A stretch of 64,000 nucleotides of DNA from CAZQLE01 sp964593905 (GTDB taxonomy: Bacteria > Chloroflexota > Anaerolineae > Anaerolineales > Anaerolineaceae): the NCBI GenBank assembly GCA_964593905.1, contig CAZQLE010000003.1, positions 1-64,000 of the forward strand, in the 5' to 3' direction. The notes under the pieces were generated by a model. The model made no database searches, had not been told where the DNA came from, and saw only the letters and a program-made list of their open reading frames with translations. Position numbers and translations under genes: made by a program. This document shows, in pieces, positions 43,101-52,134 of this stretch (the stretch's first letter is position 1; each line of letters starts with the position of its first letter).

Positions 43101-45794
43101 ATGAAACATTCAACCCGTAAAACGATCCTCCTGATTGTGATGACTTATATTACACTCAGCAGTTTGTGGATCTTACTATCGGATCGGGTTTTAATGAACT
43201 GGTTTGATGACCCTGCCAGGTTGCAGCAGGCCAGCATTTTCAAAGGGTGGGGGTTTGTTTTGATAACCGGCATTTTGCTGGGGGGCGGGCTGACCGTTGT
43301 GTTTTTGCGCCGTGATCAGGCCGAAAACGCATTGTTGGAGAGCGAGAAGCGTTTTCGATCGCTCTATGAAAGCGCTCCGGTGGGTTATTTATTGATTGAT
43401 GATGAATTTACCATTCGGATGATTAATCGAAAGGGTTGTGCGCTGTTGACCGGGCATCCTGATCTTTGTGATGGAATCGATCTGCGTACATTATTCAGCG
43501 AACCCGGCCAGCTAAAACTGAATGCTTATTTGCAGGATGTGTTTGCCGGGAATAACCCGGAGTCGATTGATCTGAGCATTGACGCGGCGGAAGATCGCGA
43601 AAAGAGAATTCTTCAATTCAATGCGCAAACTTTTTTACCCCAATTTTCTGGAAACCCGCTGCTGCTGTGTATCTTGCAAGATATGACGCGCCGGATTCTG
43701 GAAGAAGAAGCGCGACGGCGGCAGCAGGAAGATTTTCAACAAATTTTCAACAATGTGCAGTCGATGATCTATTATTTTGATCAGTCTGGCATCGTAATTC
43801 GGGCGAATCATAAAGCTGCTGCCTGGCGCAAAACCACACCGGCGGCATTAATAGGCACCGATCAGAAAGATGTTTTTCCGGCGGATGCCGGGTGGTTTGT
43901 TCAGGATAACCTGGCAGTTCTGGAAACAGGCACCGCGCACTCTGGTGTTATCCGCCGCTACTCTCAAACAGGGGCAGAGGATCTTTGGCTGCAATATGAT
44001 AAATTCCCCTTTCGAAATGAAAAAGACCAGGTTATCGGGCTGATTGTCATGGCGGTGGAGGTTACCGACCATGTCCGGCGTGAGTTGGAAATGAGCTCCT
44101 TGCTGCAGTTGTTTAGCGCGGTTCGTCGAAAATTATTTCCGGATGATGTTGCCAATACCATTTTTTCTAAAATTCAAAAAGAATTTTCTCCAGATCAAAT
44201 TTTAATTTTGATGTTGGATAAAAACTTTAAAAATCCGCTGGTGCATTATGCAACAGGATCCTGGAAAGATTTGGAAGGCCGTGCGCTGGAGGTTGTCGGC
44301 GGGATTTCTGAAACGGTTTTGGAGACCGGAAAACCAATTTTGGTGGAGGATGTTAAGCAGGATCAGCGTTTGTTGTATAAGGATCGGTTTGTGAATCTAA
44401 AAGCGGCTGCCTGTGTTCCATTAATTTATGACACCCGGGCGCTGGGGGTGATCTGGATCGGGAAAAAATCAGCCATTTCGGTTTCGGATTTTAATTTGCT
44501 GAATGCCCTGGCTGAAGTTGCCGCCGGGGCGATGTATCGTGCCACGCTGTATCAAGAAACCCAGATGCGGATTAATCGCTTGAGTGCACTACGAAAGATT
44601 GATGAGGCAATTACGGGCAGTTTGAATATGGATATCACACTCAATGTGATCCTTGATCAGGTTATGGGTTTGCTGCATGTCGATGCGGTTGGGATATTGT
44701 TGCTGGAACGCTCGTCGCTCGAATTGCATGGCAGCACAAACCGGGGCTTTCACTTTTCGGAATATCATCTGCGCAGGCTGCGGCTGGGCGAAAGCCTGGC
44801 GGGTATGGCGGCACTGGAAAGAACCACCCTTAAAAGAAATGACCGACTTAATTTGCCTGTTGCAGAAATTGGGTTTCCGGTAGGCGAGAACTTTGAAGAT
44901 GCGCTGGTCATTCCCTTGATCGCAAAAAAACAGGTGGTGGGCGTGATGGAGATTTTCCATCGTTCTGCCTTAACCGTGGATGAAGAATGGATGGATTTTT
45001 TGCAATCTCTGGCGACACAAACTGCCATTGCAATTGATAATGCCAATATGTTTGACCGGTTAATGCAGTCTCGTGAAGAACTGATGATTTCTTACGATGC
45101 GACCATTGCCGGGTGGGCGCGTGCGTTAGAGCTGCGTGACAAAGAAACTGAAGGGCATTCGCAGCGGGTGGTTGACCTGACGCTCATTTTGGCCCGTGCG
45201 CTTTCTTATCCCGAAGATCAGATCCCTCATTTGCGGCGGGGGGTATTGTTGCATGATATCGGAAAGATGGGAATTCCGGACCGCATTCTGTTAAAACGCG
45301 GGTCGTTAAGTTCTGTCGAAGCACAAATCATGCGCCGCCACCCCGAATATGCGTATCAGATGCTTTCGCCAATTCCTTATCTGCGCTTCGCTCTGGATAT
45401 TCCTTACAGTCATCATGAGCGCTGGGATGGCAGTGGGTATCCGAATGGGTTAAAAGGCACCCAGATTCCTCTTGCTGCGAGAATTTTTGCGGTTGTGGAT
45501 GTGTGGGATGCTTTGCGATCCAATCGGCCTTACCGGAATTCTATGCCGCAGAAAAAAGTTGTTGCGTTTTTAAGAACACGCGCCGGAATTGATTTTGACC
45601 CGGAAGTGGTGCTGGCTTTTTTGAAATTGGTGGCGGCGGGAGAAATTGCAAATTTTTACCCGGAAGCTGTTTTGCGCCGATCACCTAAAAAACATGGCAA
45701 TATCCTGCGCTTAAATTTGCCCAAACATTTGCTGCGTGCTTATCGCGCCGGGTTGCTCAAAACATTCTGGTCTGACGATTCGATTCGCAGATGA
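43101..45794 (+). CDS. Membrane PAS/GAF sensor with HD-GYP phosphodiesterase domain
   Basis: About 897 residues: two N-terminal helices, PAS 1 and PAS 2, two GAF domains, then HD-GYP (about 675-860) with HSQRVV, HDIGKMGIPD, HPEYAYQML and HHERWDGSGYPNGLKG. All metal-binding residues are present, so it should hydrolyse c-di-GMP or a related cyclic dinucleotide. Start at 43101 follows GTGAGGG; an upstream GTG at 43086 is the Shine-Dalgarno region itself. Confidence 0.93.
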   Translation: MKHSTRKTILLIVMTYITLSSLWILLSDRVLMNWFDDPARLQQASIFKGWGFVLITGILLGGGLTVVFLRRDQAENALLESEKRFRSLYESAPVGYLLIDDEFTIRMINRKGCALLTGHPDLCDGIDLRTLFSEPGQLKLNAYLQDVFAGNNPESIDLSIDAAEDREKRILQFNAQTFLPQFSGNPLLLCILQDMTRRILEEEARRRQQEDFQQIFNNVQSMIYYFDQSGIVIRANHKAAAWRKTTPAALIGTDQKDVFPADAGWFVQDNLAVLETGTAHSGVIRRYSQTGAEDLWLQYDKFPFRNEKDQVIGLIVMAVEVTDHVRRELEMSSLLQLFSAVRRKLFPDDVANTIFSKIQKEFSPDQILILMLDKNFKNPLVHYATGSWKDLEGRALEVVGGISETVLETGKPILVEDVKQDQRLLYKDRFVNLKAAACVPLIYDTRALGVIWIGKKSAISVSDFNLLNALAEVAAGAMYRATLYQETQMRINRLSALRKIDEAITGSLNMDITLNVILDQVMGLLHVDAVGILLLERSSLELHGSTNRGFHFSEYHLRRLRLGESLAGMAALERTTLKRNDRLNLPVAEIGFPVGENFEDALVIPLIAKKQVVGVMEIFHRSALTVDEEWMDFLQSLATQTAIAIDNANMFDRLMQSREELMISYDATIAGWARALELRDKETEGHSQRVVDLTLILARALSYPEDQIPHLRRGVLLHDIGKMGIPDRILLKRGSLSSVEAQIMRRHPEYAYQMLSPIPYLRFALDIPYSHHERWDGSGYPNGLKGTQIPLAARIFAVVDVWDALRSNRPYRNSMPQKKVVAFLRTRAGIDFDPEVVLAFLKLVAAGEIANFYPEAVLRRSPKKHGNILRLNLPKHLLRAYRAGLLKTFWSDDSIRR

Positions 45795-46135
45795 TCGCCC
45801 GGAACCCAGCCGGTGATTCCTTGCCGTGTTTCAGCCCAGTACCAGCCGCTCTCTATGCTGATGAGGGTTAAAACATCTCCTGAATTGACGGTTAACTCTC
45901 GCGCTGAATACTGGGTAACCGCCAGGCCTGTTTCGATCTGTCTTACAATTATTTTTTCGGGAACCCAACCACTCTTGCCGGCTGAATTTGTGCACCAGAC
46001 CCAACCGGGCCACTCAGGGTCTTTTTTTCCAAGGATTAATACCGCTCCCTCGCTAAACTCAATTGGGTCTGGATAGGAAGCTTTATAGTTTCGGGTGACA
46101 ACGGCTTTAAGAAGCTGCTGGTTGGCGTCTGTCAT
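45740..46135 (-). CDS. Small protein with two SH3-like domains
   Basis: 131 residues, two SH3-type repeats (about 8-62 and 66-120), each ending in a GWVP motif. No signal peptide, so it is probably cytoplasmic. Its ATG directly follows the stop of the next gene upstream (TAAATG). Its 3' end overlaps the HD-GYP gene by 55 bp in opposite orientation. Ligand unknown. Confidence 0.8.
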   Translation of the reverse strand: MTDANQQLLKAVVTRNYKASYPDPIEFSEGAVLILGKKDPEWPGWVWCTNSAGKSGWVPEKIIVRQIETGLAVTQYSARELTVNSGDVLTLISIESGWYWAETRQGITGWVPGDHLRIESSDQNVLSNPAR

Positions 46136-46636
46136 TTAATGCTTTTTCTGTTTCTTTTCTTCATGTACGCGGATGATCGACGGGACGAGTTCTTCTTCGC
46201 TGTGATAGCCCACAAAGGGAATTTGAAGAATATCGCGTTCAATTCTCTGGATGGTTGGATTAACTTCGATGCCCACCTGGTCTAGCACAACCGCCAGTTT
46301 TGCGGTCTGTTTTAGCAAGAAATGACACTCATCCAGCAGCAAGCCCGTGATTTCAGCGCGCAACCGCAACAGATATTCTGCATCCGGCTGGTCGCGCTGT
46401 ACTTCTGAATTATAGGTTTGCACCAGGCTCTTAACGCCGGGATGATTGTTAACCAGGAATTCTTCTGGCCGTAAGCTGACATTGAAATAGTTGAAGGCAA
46501 GAATGGTTTTGATATGGTTCAGCAAGTGGTTTATTGCATCTGCGATTTCACGCTGATACACTTCAAATGTTTCTGAGACAATATATGTCGAGAGATCACC
46601 TTCCAGGTCCGATGCACAGATTTCTTCGATAGTCAT
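46136..46636 (-). CDS. Uncharacterised helical protein
   Basis: 166 residues, largely alpha-helical, no membrane segment, no motif that I recognise. Good ribosome-binding site (AGGAGG) and close coupling to the SH3-like gene indicate a real gene. Charged Lys-rich C-terminus. Confidence 0.72.
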   Translation of the reverse strand: MTIEEICASDLEGDLSTYIVSETFEVYQREIADAINHLLNHIKTILAFNYFNVSLRPEEFLVNNHPGVKSLVQTYNSEVQRDQPDAEYLLRLRAEITGLLLDECHFLLKQTAKLAVVLDQVGIEVNPTIQRIERDILQIPFVGYHSEEELVPSIIRVHEEKKQKKH

Positions 46637-46678
46637 TGTAACCTCCTGATGAAACCCTCATTGCAATGCAGAAGACAA

Positions 46679-46698
46679 ATGTCTCAAATCAAAGACAT
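46679..46698. repeat. Inverted repeat ATGTCT-N8-AGACAT
   Basis: Perfect 6-bp arms in the AT-rich 282-nt region between the divergent helical-protein gene and rfbC, 43 nt upstream of the former. Possible operator; nothing else clear in this gap. Confidence 0.35.
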
Positions 46699-46918
46699 AT
46701 GATTAAGTCAAAGTAAAAATAAATCCTAATTCAGTATAGAATATCTAAATTGTGCAAAATTAATCGCCATATTATATCCAGATTGTCTGCTTTGTACTGT
46801 GATCATACTGTAAAAGAACAAAGATAATAACTGGTCAGATGGCTATATCTACATTATTTCTGTTGCCGAAAAGTTCGGGTAAAATGATAAGAAAAGTGAA
46901 TATTTACAGGAGGGTTAT

Positions 46919-47467
46919 ATGATCATTCAACCGACGGCGATTCCGGATATCTTAATTATTCAGCCCAGAGTTTTTGGAGACGCCCGCGGTTTTTTTATGG
47001 AAACTTATCAGGCCCGCCAATTTTGTGAGGCGGGAATTTCGGACAATTTTGTTCAGGATAACCATTCTGGTTCACGGCAAAATATCTTGCGCGGATTGCA
47101 TTACCAGATTCAGCAGGCGCAGGGAAAACTGGTGCGGGTTGTGGCGGGGGAGGTTTATGATGTGGCAGTTGATATTCGCCGCAACTCGCCCACCTTTGGC
47201 CAGTATGCAGCAACCCGCCTTTCGGCAGAAAACCATTTGCAGCTCTGGATACCGGCTGGTTTTGCGCACGGGTTCTATGTGATCAGTGATTGGGCGGAGG
47301 TTGTTTATAAGGCAACCGATTATTATGCGCCAGAGTGGGAACGCACCATCCGGTGGGATGACCCGGATATTCATATCGACTGGCCTTTATTGGCCGACCA
47401 GCCGCCATTGTTATCTGAAAAAGATCGCCAGGGAGCCTGGCTGCGCGATGCGCTCCTATTCGAATAG
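46919..47467 (+). CDS. rfbC: dTDP-4-dehydrorhamnose 3,5-epimerase
   Basis: Cupin-fold epimerase of dTDP-rhamnose synthesis: GFFMETYQ, VQDNHSGSRQNILRGLHYQ (in part, with the catalytic His), and GFAHGFYV. 182 residues. AGGAGG before ATG. rfbD follows 7 nt later; rfbA and rfbB are not in the window. Confidence 0.96.
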   Translation: MIIQPTAIPDILIIQPRVFGDARGFFMETYQARQFCEAGISDNFVQDNHSGSRQNILRGLHYQIQQAQGKLVRVVAGEVYDVAVDIRRNSPTFGQYAATRLSAENHLQLWIPAGFAHGFYVISDWAEVVYKATDYYAPEWERTIRWDDPDIHIDWPLLADQPPLLSEKDRQGAWLRDALLFE

Positions 47468-47474
47468 GTGGAAT

Positions 47475-48362
47475 ATGAAACTTTTATTACTGGGAAGCCG
47501 GGGTCAACTGGGTTCGGAGCTGCGCAAGACGCTGCAGCCTCTTGGACAGGTCGTTTCCATTGATTATCCGCAGGTGGATTTCTTGAACGCCGATTCGATT
47601 CGTGAGGTGATTCAAGAGACCGGGCCGGAGGTGGTGATTAATGCTGCGGCCTATACTCTGGTGGATAAGGCTGAAACAGAAAAAGACACAGCCCGTGCTG
47701 TCAATGCAACTGCGGTTGGGGTGATTGCAGCGTGTTGCAAAAATAGCAACACGGTTTTGATTCATTATTCAACCGATTATGTTTTTGATGGAAAAAAAGA
47801 TCGGCCGTATATAGAAGAAGATCCGACCGCACCGCTCAACTGGTATGGGCTTACCAAGCTTGAGGGTGAAAAGGCGGTGGAGCAGGTGGGTGGGGCGGCT
47901 CTTGTTTTTCGAACAAGCTGGGTCTACAGCCTGCGGCAGGGGGGGTTTGTGCCCAAAGTGTTGCAACTGGCCCGCCAGCAGCGCGAGATGAAAATGGTTG
48001 TGGATCAGATTGGGAGCCCTACCTGGGCACGGGCACTGGCCGAGACCACCGCCGCCGTATTGGCGCGCGGCGGGAAGCATATTGACGGCTGGGTTAGAGA
48101 AAGAAGCGGTTTGTATCACCTGGGCGGCAAAGGATTTTGCAGCCGTTTGGAGTGGACACAGGCGATTTTGGAAAATGATCCGCAGCGGGCCAGTCACCAG
48201 GTGCGTGAACTGCGCTCTGCGCTCACCTCCGATTTCCCAACACCGGCTGTGCGGCCCCTGTATACTGCGCTGGACTGTTCGCGCTTTGAACAGGTATTTG
48301 ATTTGCAACTGCCCGACTGGCGCACGGCGCTTGCACTGGCGCTGGAAGAGAACGGGGTCTAA
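47475..48362 (+). CDS. rfbD: dTDP-4-dehydrorhamnose reductase
   Basis: SDR-type reductase making dTDP-rhamnose: GSRGQLGSEL nucleotide site, VINAAAYTLVDKAE, STDYVFDG, and YGLTKLEGE with the YxxxK pair. About 295 residues. ATG at 47475 follows AGGTGG; an upstream frame overlaps rfbC. Confidence 0.95.
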   Translation: MKLLLLGSRGQLGSELRKTLQPLGQVVSIDYPQVDFLNADSIREVIQETGPEVVINAAAYTLVDKAETEKDTARAVNATAVGVIAACCKNSNTVLIHYSTDYVFDGKKDRPYIEEDPTAPLNWYGLTKLEGEKAVEQVGGAALVFRTSWVYSLRQGGFVPKVLQLARQQREMKMVVDQIGSPTWARALAETTAAVLARGGKHIDGWVRERSGLYHLGGKGFCSRLEWTQAILENDPQRASHQVRELRSALTSDFPTPAVRPLYTALDCSRFEQVFDLQLPDWRTALALALEENGV

Positions 48363-49393
48363 GTAGTCAGTTTTTTAAACCATTCCAGCAACGTGGCGGC
48401 TTCTCGTTGCAGTGAAAACTGTTCGCGGACCGTGGAAACGGCTGCTTCGCAAATGGCGACCACCTGGGCCTGATTTTCTGGCTGGAGAATCGCGCGGATG
48501 GTTTCGGCATAAGATTCGGGAGTGCCCTCAACCACCCAGCCTGTTTTTTGGTGTTGAATATATTCCTCAATTCCCAGAACGCGATTAACAATGGTCGGGA
48601 TCTTTAGCGCCATGCTGTTGAGAAAGGTCTGGTGCCCGACAGAGCGGTGTAGATTGCCCTGAATGGGGACAATATTGACGGCTGCGTTCTGCATGGTTTT
48701 CGTGTAGACATCATGCGGCAAGCTGGAAGCGGTCACATTGGCGGGAATGTTGGTTATTCCTGAAAGGCGGTGGGTTGCAATGATAAAACGGACCTCTGGC
48801 AATAAGCGAGCCGCCTCGACCAGGGGCAGATAATTGCGATGCGAATTGCCGCCGGCAAACACATAGACATCTTGTCTGGCTGGGGTGGCTGGTAATTTAG
48901 CCTGATCGGGGTCAAAACAATATGGAATGCAGTCCACTTTCTGGGGATCGATGTTCCAGGTGGCTGCAAAAACGGAAATTTCTTCGTGTGAATAGACTGC
49001 AAAGCGGTCGACACTGTGCGCAAGTATTTTTAGCAGCAGGCGTTCGCCGAAACCTTTGATCCCGCCATCGGGCTCCCACATGGGTCCCTGAATCACAATG
49101 GCCGGCCGGGCAGCGCCGGGCAGTATGGCGAGCAATGCGGCTGCGAGCAGCTCAGGCTTAAGGCTGCCGACCGTGCTGAAGAGGTGCAACAGTCTGGCAG
49201 ATTGTGCAATACGCAGAATGCGCAGTAAATAGCGCAATTGTTCGCGTACGGGGTAAGGTTTAAGCGGTTCGTAGGGCATGTTTTCGATCAATTTCACCTG
49301 TCTGGCAAAATCGGGAATCGAGTACATCCAGGCCGCGGTGGAATACCAACCTGTATCGGACGGGAGAGAAGTCTCTTGAGCTGAATTTGTCAT
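48359..49393 (-). CDS. Glycosyltransferase, GT4-like
   Basis: About 344 residues, two Rossmann-like halves. The C-terminal half has the GT4-like acidic sugar-nucleotide segment (ALKIPTIVNRVLGIEEYI, GWVVEGTPESYAE). The donor and acceptor are unknown; adjacent rhamnose genes suggest envelope polysaccharide work. Start uncertain: no good ribosome site; M at 49393 chosen, longer forms to 49486 possible. 4-bp convergent overlap with rfbD. Confidence 0.8.
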   Translation of the reverse strand: MTNSAQETSLPSDTGWYSTAAWMYSIPDFARQVKLIENMPYEPLKPYPVREQLRYLLRILRIAQSARLLHLFSTVGSLKPELLAAALLAILPGAARPAIVIQGPMWEPDGGIKGFGERLLLKILAHSVDRFAVYSHEEISVFAATWNIDPQKVDCIPYCFDPDQAKLPATPARQDVYVFAGGNSHRNYLPLVEAARLLPEVRFIIATHRLSGITNIPANVTASSLPHDVYTKTMQNAAVNIVPIQGNLHRSVGHQTFLNSMALKIPTIVNRVLGIEEYIQHQKTGWVVEGTPESYAETIRAILQPENQAQVVAICEAAVSTVREQFSLQREAATLLEWFKKLTT

Positions 49394-49450
49394 AAAAATA
49401 ATCATACATGACAAAAGCCATTTTGAGGTTATTATTGACCGTTGGGTATG

Positions 49451-49479
49451 TTGACAAATACCTTTCAAACTTCTATAAT
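49451..49479 (+). promoter_or_regulatory. Consensus sigma-70 promoter of the GntR operon
   Basis: TTGACA (49451-49456), exactly 17 nt, TATAAT (49474-49479): perfect in both boxes. Confidence 0.93.
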
Positions 49480-49485
49480 TCGGCA

Positions 49486-49501
49486 ACCTGTCATAACAGG
49501 T
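49486..49501. promoter_or_regulatory. GntR-type operator at the transcription start
   Basis: ACCTGT-CATA-ACAGGT, perfect 6-bp arms, with the GT-N4-AC core known for HutC/GntR-type regulators. It covers the expected +1 of the perfect promoter and lies 87 nt before the gntR-like gene, so it fits autorepression. Confidence 0.75.
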
Positions 49502-49587
49502 AAATTAAATCATGGGTTTGATACAACAGAGCGCTTTTTCTCCAAATTATCAGGCAATTACAAATATTCGTTGATAGGATGTGAATA

Positions 49588-50346
49588 TTGTTGGCTTCCG
49601 ATTTCTTTCGTCTTGATAAAGATTCACAAATTCCATTGCATTCCCAACTGGCCGAACTGATTCGCCGGCGAATTCATGCCCGCGAATTCAAAAAGAATGA
49701 GCGATTACCGTCTGAACGAATTCTATGTGAAATTTATAAGGTCAGTAGAATTACCGTGCGTCAAGCCCTGGCAGAATTAAGCCGCGAGGGCTTGATTTTT
49801 TCTCTGGTCGGGCGCGGTTCTTTTGTCAGCGAAGAGCGGGTTTTGGAAGATCTTCAGCCCTTGGCCAGTTTTACCGAAGATATGCGCAGAATTGGAAAAC
49901 GGGCATCAAGCCGGATCATTTCAGCGGATATTGTTGAAGCCGGGCCCGAACAGGCCTGGGCACTCAATATCTCACCCGGTGATGAAATTATCGATCTGGT
50001 GCGAATCAGACTGGCGGATGATATTCCAATGGCTGTGCAGCGGTCCTGGGTGCCCCATCATTATTGTCCGGGTATACTGGGGTTAGACCTCTCGTGTCTT
50101 TCGCTCTATCAGGTTCTGAAAGATATTTATGGGTTAAGGCCCTTCCGGGGTGAAAGTACTGTCACGGCAACACTGGCTTCTCCTGAACACCGGCGGATGC
50201 TTGAGTTATGCCCACCGGCGGCGGTATTATCTGTTCAGCAAATCACCCTGCTTGAGAACGGGGGCGTGTTGGAGTGTTTGCAGTCCATTTATGCTGCCGA
50301 GCGTTATGCGTTAACTTTGTCCAATCGTAAAATAGCGAGGTTGTAA
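49588..50346 (+). CDS. GntR-family transcriptional regulator (HutC subfamily)
   Basis: N-terminal winged helix-turn-helix (about 12-78; RLPSERILCEIYKVSRITVR core, cited in part) and C-terminal UTRA ligand-binding domain (about 95-240). 252 residues. TTG start with AGGATG before it. Effector unknown. It heads a likely operon with ROK and corrinoid-activation genes, which it probably controls. Confidence 0.93.
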   Translation: MLASDFFRLDKDSQIPLHSQLAELIRRRIHAREFKKNERLPSERILCEIYKVSRITVRQALAELSREGLIFSLVGRGSFVSEERVLEDLQPLASFTEDMRRIGKRASSRIISADIVEAGPEQAWALNISPGDEIIDLVRIRLADDIPMAVQRSWVPHHYCPGILGLDLSCLSLYQVLKDIYGLRPFRGESTVTATLASPEHRRMLELCPPAAVLSVQQITLLENGGVLECLQSIYAAERYALTLSNRKIARL

Positions 50347-50398
50347 GGTCATTTATTGATTTATCATTGATCTTGTAAAATTTATTAAGGAGGGTCTC

Positions 50399-51382
50399 AT
50401 GCATCGATACTTTGTAGGCTGCGATCTGGGTGGAACCAATGTTCGCGCTGCTTTGGTAGACACGGTTACCGGTGAGATCAGCAATCAAACCATGATTCCG
50501 ACCATGGCCCGTGAGGGCCATGAAGCTGTTATGAAGCGAATAGCCGATCTGGTGCGGCAGGTTATTCAAAAAAGCGGTATGGCGTTTGACCAGATTGGCG
50601 GGGTGTCAATTGGCATGCCGGGAACAGTTGATATGGATAACGGAGTGGTCCTCTTTTTGCCGAATTTGCCGGGGCAATGGCGTGAGGTGCCCCTGTGTTC
50701 GGTGGTTGCGGGATATTTGGGGCTGCCGGTATTTTTGATGAACGATGTGCGCGCAATTACCTTTGGTGAGTGGAAGTTTGGCGCCGGCAAAGGCGTGGCT
50801 ACCATGGTTTGCTTTGCCATTGGAACCGGGATTGGCGGCGGTTTGGTCATTAACCACAAGCTCCATCTTGGAATTGGCGGCACTGCCGGAGAACTGGGGC
50901 ACCAGACAATTGATATGAACGGCCCACACTGCGGTTGTGGAAATAATGGCTGTGTGGAGGCGTATGCGTCGGGCCCGGCGATTGCTGCGGCCGGTATTAA
51001 AGCGGTGGTGCAGGGGGCTACCTCCATTATTGGTGAGATGGTCGGGTATGATCTGAACAAAATTAATGCCGGAACGGTGGCCCAGGCCGCCCTGGATGGC
51101 GACCAGGTGGCGCGTAAAATTTTTGACGATGCCGGAACTGCGCTGGGCGTAGCGATTTCCAACCTGATCGTTTCGGTATCTCCGGACCGGGTGGTGGTTG
51201 GCGGTGGGGTTATCCGCGCCGGTGATTTGCTGCTGGACCCGATTCGCCGGACGGTTCGTCAGCGGGTGCATGTGGTTCCGATTGAAAAAGTGGAGATTGT
51301 CCCTGCCCTGCTGTGCGACACTGCCGGGATCATCGGCAATGCGATGTGGGCAAAAGAAAAAGTTTTGGAGGGTATTCAGTGA
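50399..51382 (+). CDS. ROK-family sugar kinase or regulator
   Basis: 327 residues: CDLGGTNVRAALV phosphate loop, GTGIGGGLV, and the ROK zinc motif HCGCGNNGCVE. No helix-turn-helix, so a kinase such as glucokinase is likely. Start follows AAGGAGGG. The next gene overlaps its stop (TGATG). Why a sugar kinase sits with corrinoid genes is not clear. Confidence 0.92.
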   Translation: MHRYFVGCDLGGTNVRAALVDTVTGEISNQTMIPTMAREGHEAVMKRIADLVRQVIQKSGMAFDQIGGVSIGMPGTVDMDNGVVLFLPNLPGQWREVPLCSVVAGYLGLPVFLMNDVRAITFGEWKFGAGKGVATMVCFAIGTGIGGGLVINHKLHLGIGGTAGELGHQTIDMNGPHCGCGNNGCVEAYASGPAIAAAGIKAVVQGATSIIGEMVGYDLNKINAGTVAQAALDGDQVARKIFDDAGTALGVAISNLIVSVSPDRVVVGGGVIRAGDLLLDPIRRTVRQRVHVVPIEKVEIVPALLCDTAGIIGNAMWAKEKVLEGIQ

Positions 51383-52113
51383 TGCAACTATCCTTACCTG
51401 CTCTTTCTTCAGTGGTGGAGGCTTATCAGCGCAGCATGAACCCCGACATGGTGCTGCGCGGTCAGGGGGCCGACCCTGAAATCATTCGCAAACGCCGGCC
51501 GGCGCTGGTGAAAGCCGCCGAAGAAGCACTTGAAATTGGGCTGCCGCTGGTGCGCATCTCTATGCTGACGCGCTGCGTTCCGGTGGTGGGGGTGCGCCAC
51601 GGTCAGATTCTGGTGGATGGCGGAAAAATTTGGGGTGAAGATGTCTTTGCGGGCCTGGCCGGGGCGGAATTTCTGGTGGCCAGCGCGGTTACGGTGGGCC
51701 ATGCGCTGGAAGAAAAGATCTCGGCCATGATGGTTGAAGACCCGGTATTGGGTATGGCTCTGGATGGGGTGGCAAACGCCTCGGTGAGCTGGTTGGAAAT
51801 GCATCTTCACGAGCGAATTGAAGCAGAAGCCTTGCGGCAGGGGTTTAAAGTGAGCCTGCCCTACAGCCCCGGGATGCCCAGATGGGGGGTGGATGTTGGC
51901 CAGCCGCAGATCTTCCATCTGTTGGAGCCCGATCCGGAAGTCATCCGGCTGAACCCCAGTTTTTCATTAATCCCGCGCAAATCTTCTACACAAGTTGTGG
52001 GAATTGGGAAAAACATTGAAAAAGAGGGCGCTTCGCCTTGCGAATTTTGTTCGATGTTTGTCACCTGCCAGTATAAGCATAATTACGCTACACATCAGCA
52101 AAGCACCCATTAA
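51382..52113 (+). CDS. MetH-activation-domain-like protein
   Basis: 243 residues. The middle and C-terminal parts match the vitamin-B12-dependent methionine synthase activation fold: AVTVGHALEEKIS, ALDGVANASVSWLE, SPGMPRWG and SLIPRKSSTQVVGIG. A cysteine-rich tail CEFCSMFVTC follows. Small proteins of this type occur beside RACo-like genes and corrinoid methyltransferases. Probable role is in reductive reactivation of a corrinoid protein. Translationally coupled to the ROK gene. Confidence 0.82.
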   Translation: MQLSLPALSSVVEAYQRSMNPDMVLRGQGADPEIIRKRRPALVKAAEEALEIGLPLVRISMLTRCVPVVGVRHGQILVDGGKIWGEDVFAGLAGAEFLVASAVTVGHALEEKISAMMVEDPVLGMALDGVANASVSWLEMHLHERIEAEALRQGFKVSLPYSPGMPRWGVDVGQPQIFHLLEPDPEVIRLNPSFSLIPRKSSTQVVGIGKNIEKEGASPCEFCSMFVTCQYKHNYATHQQSTH

Positions 52114-52134
52114 GCTTTAAGAAAGGGCTGCGCC

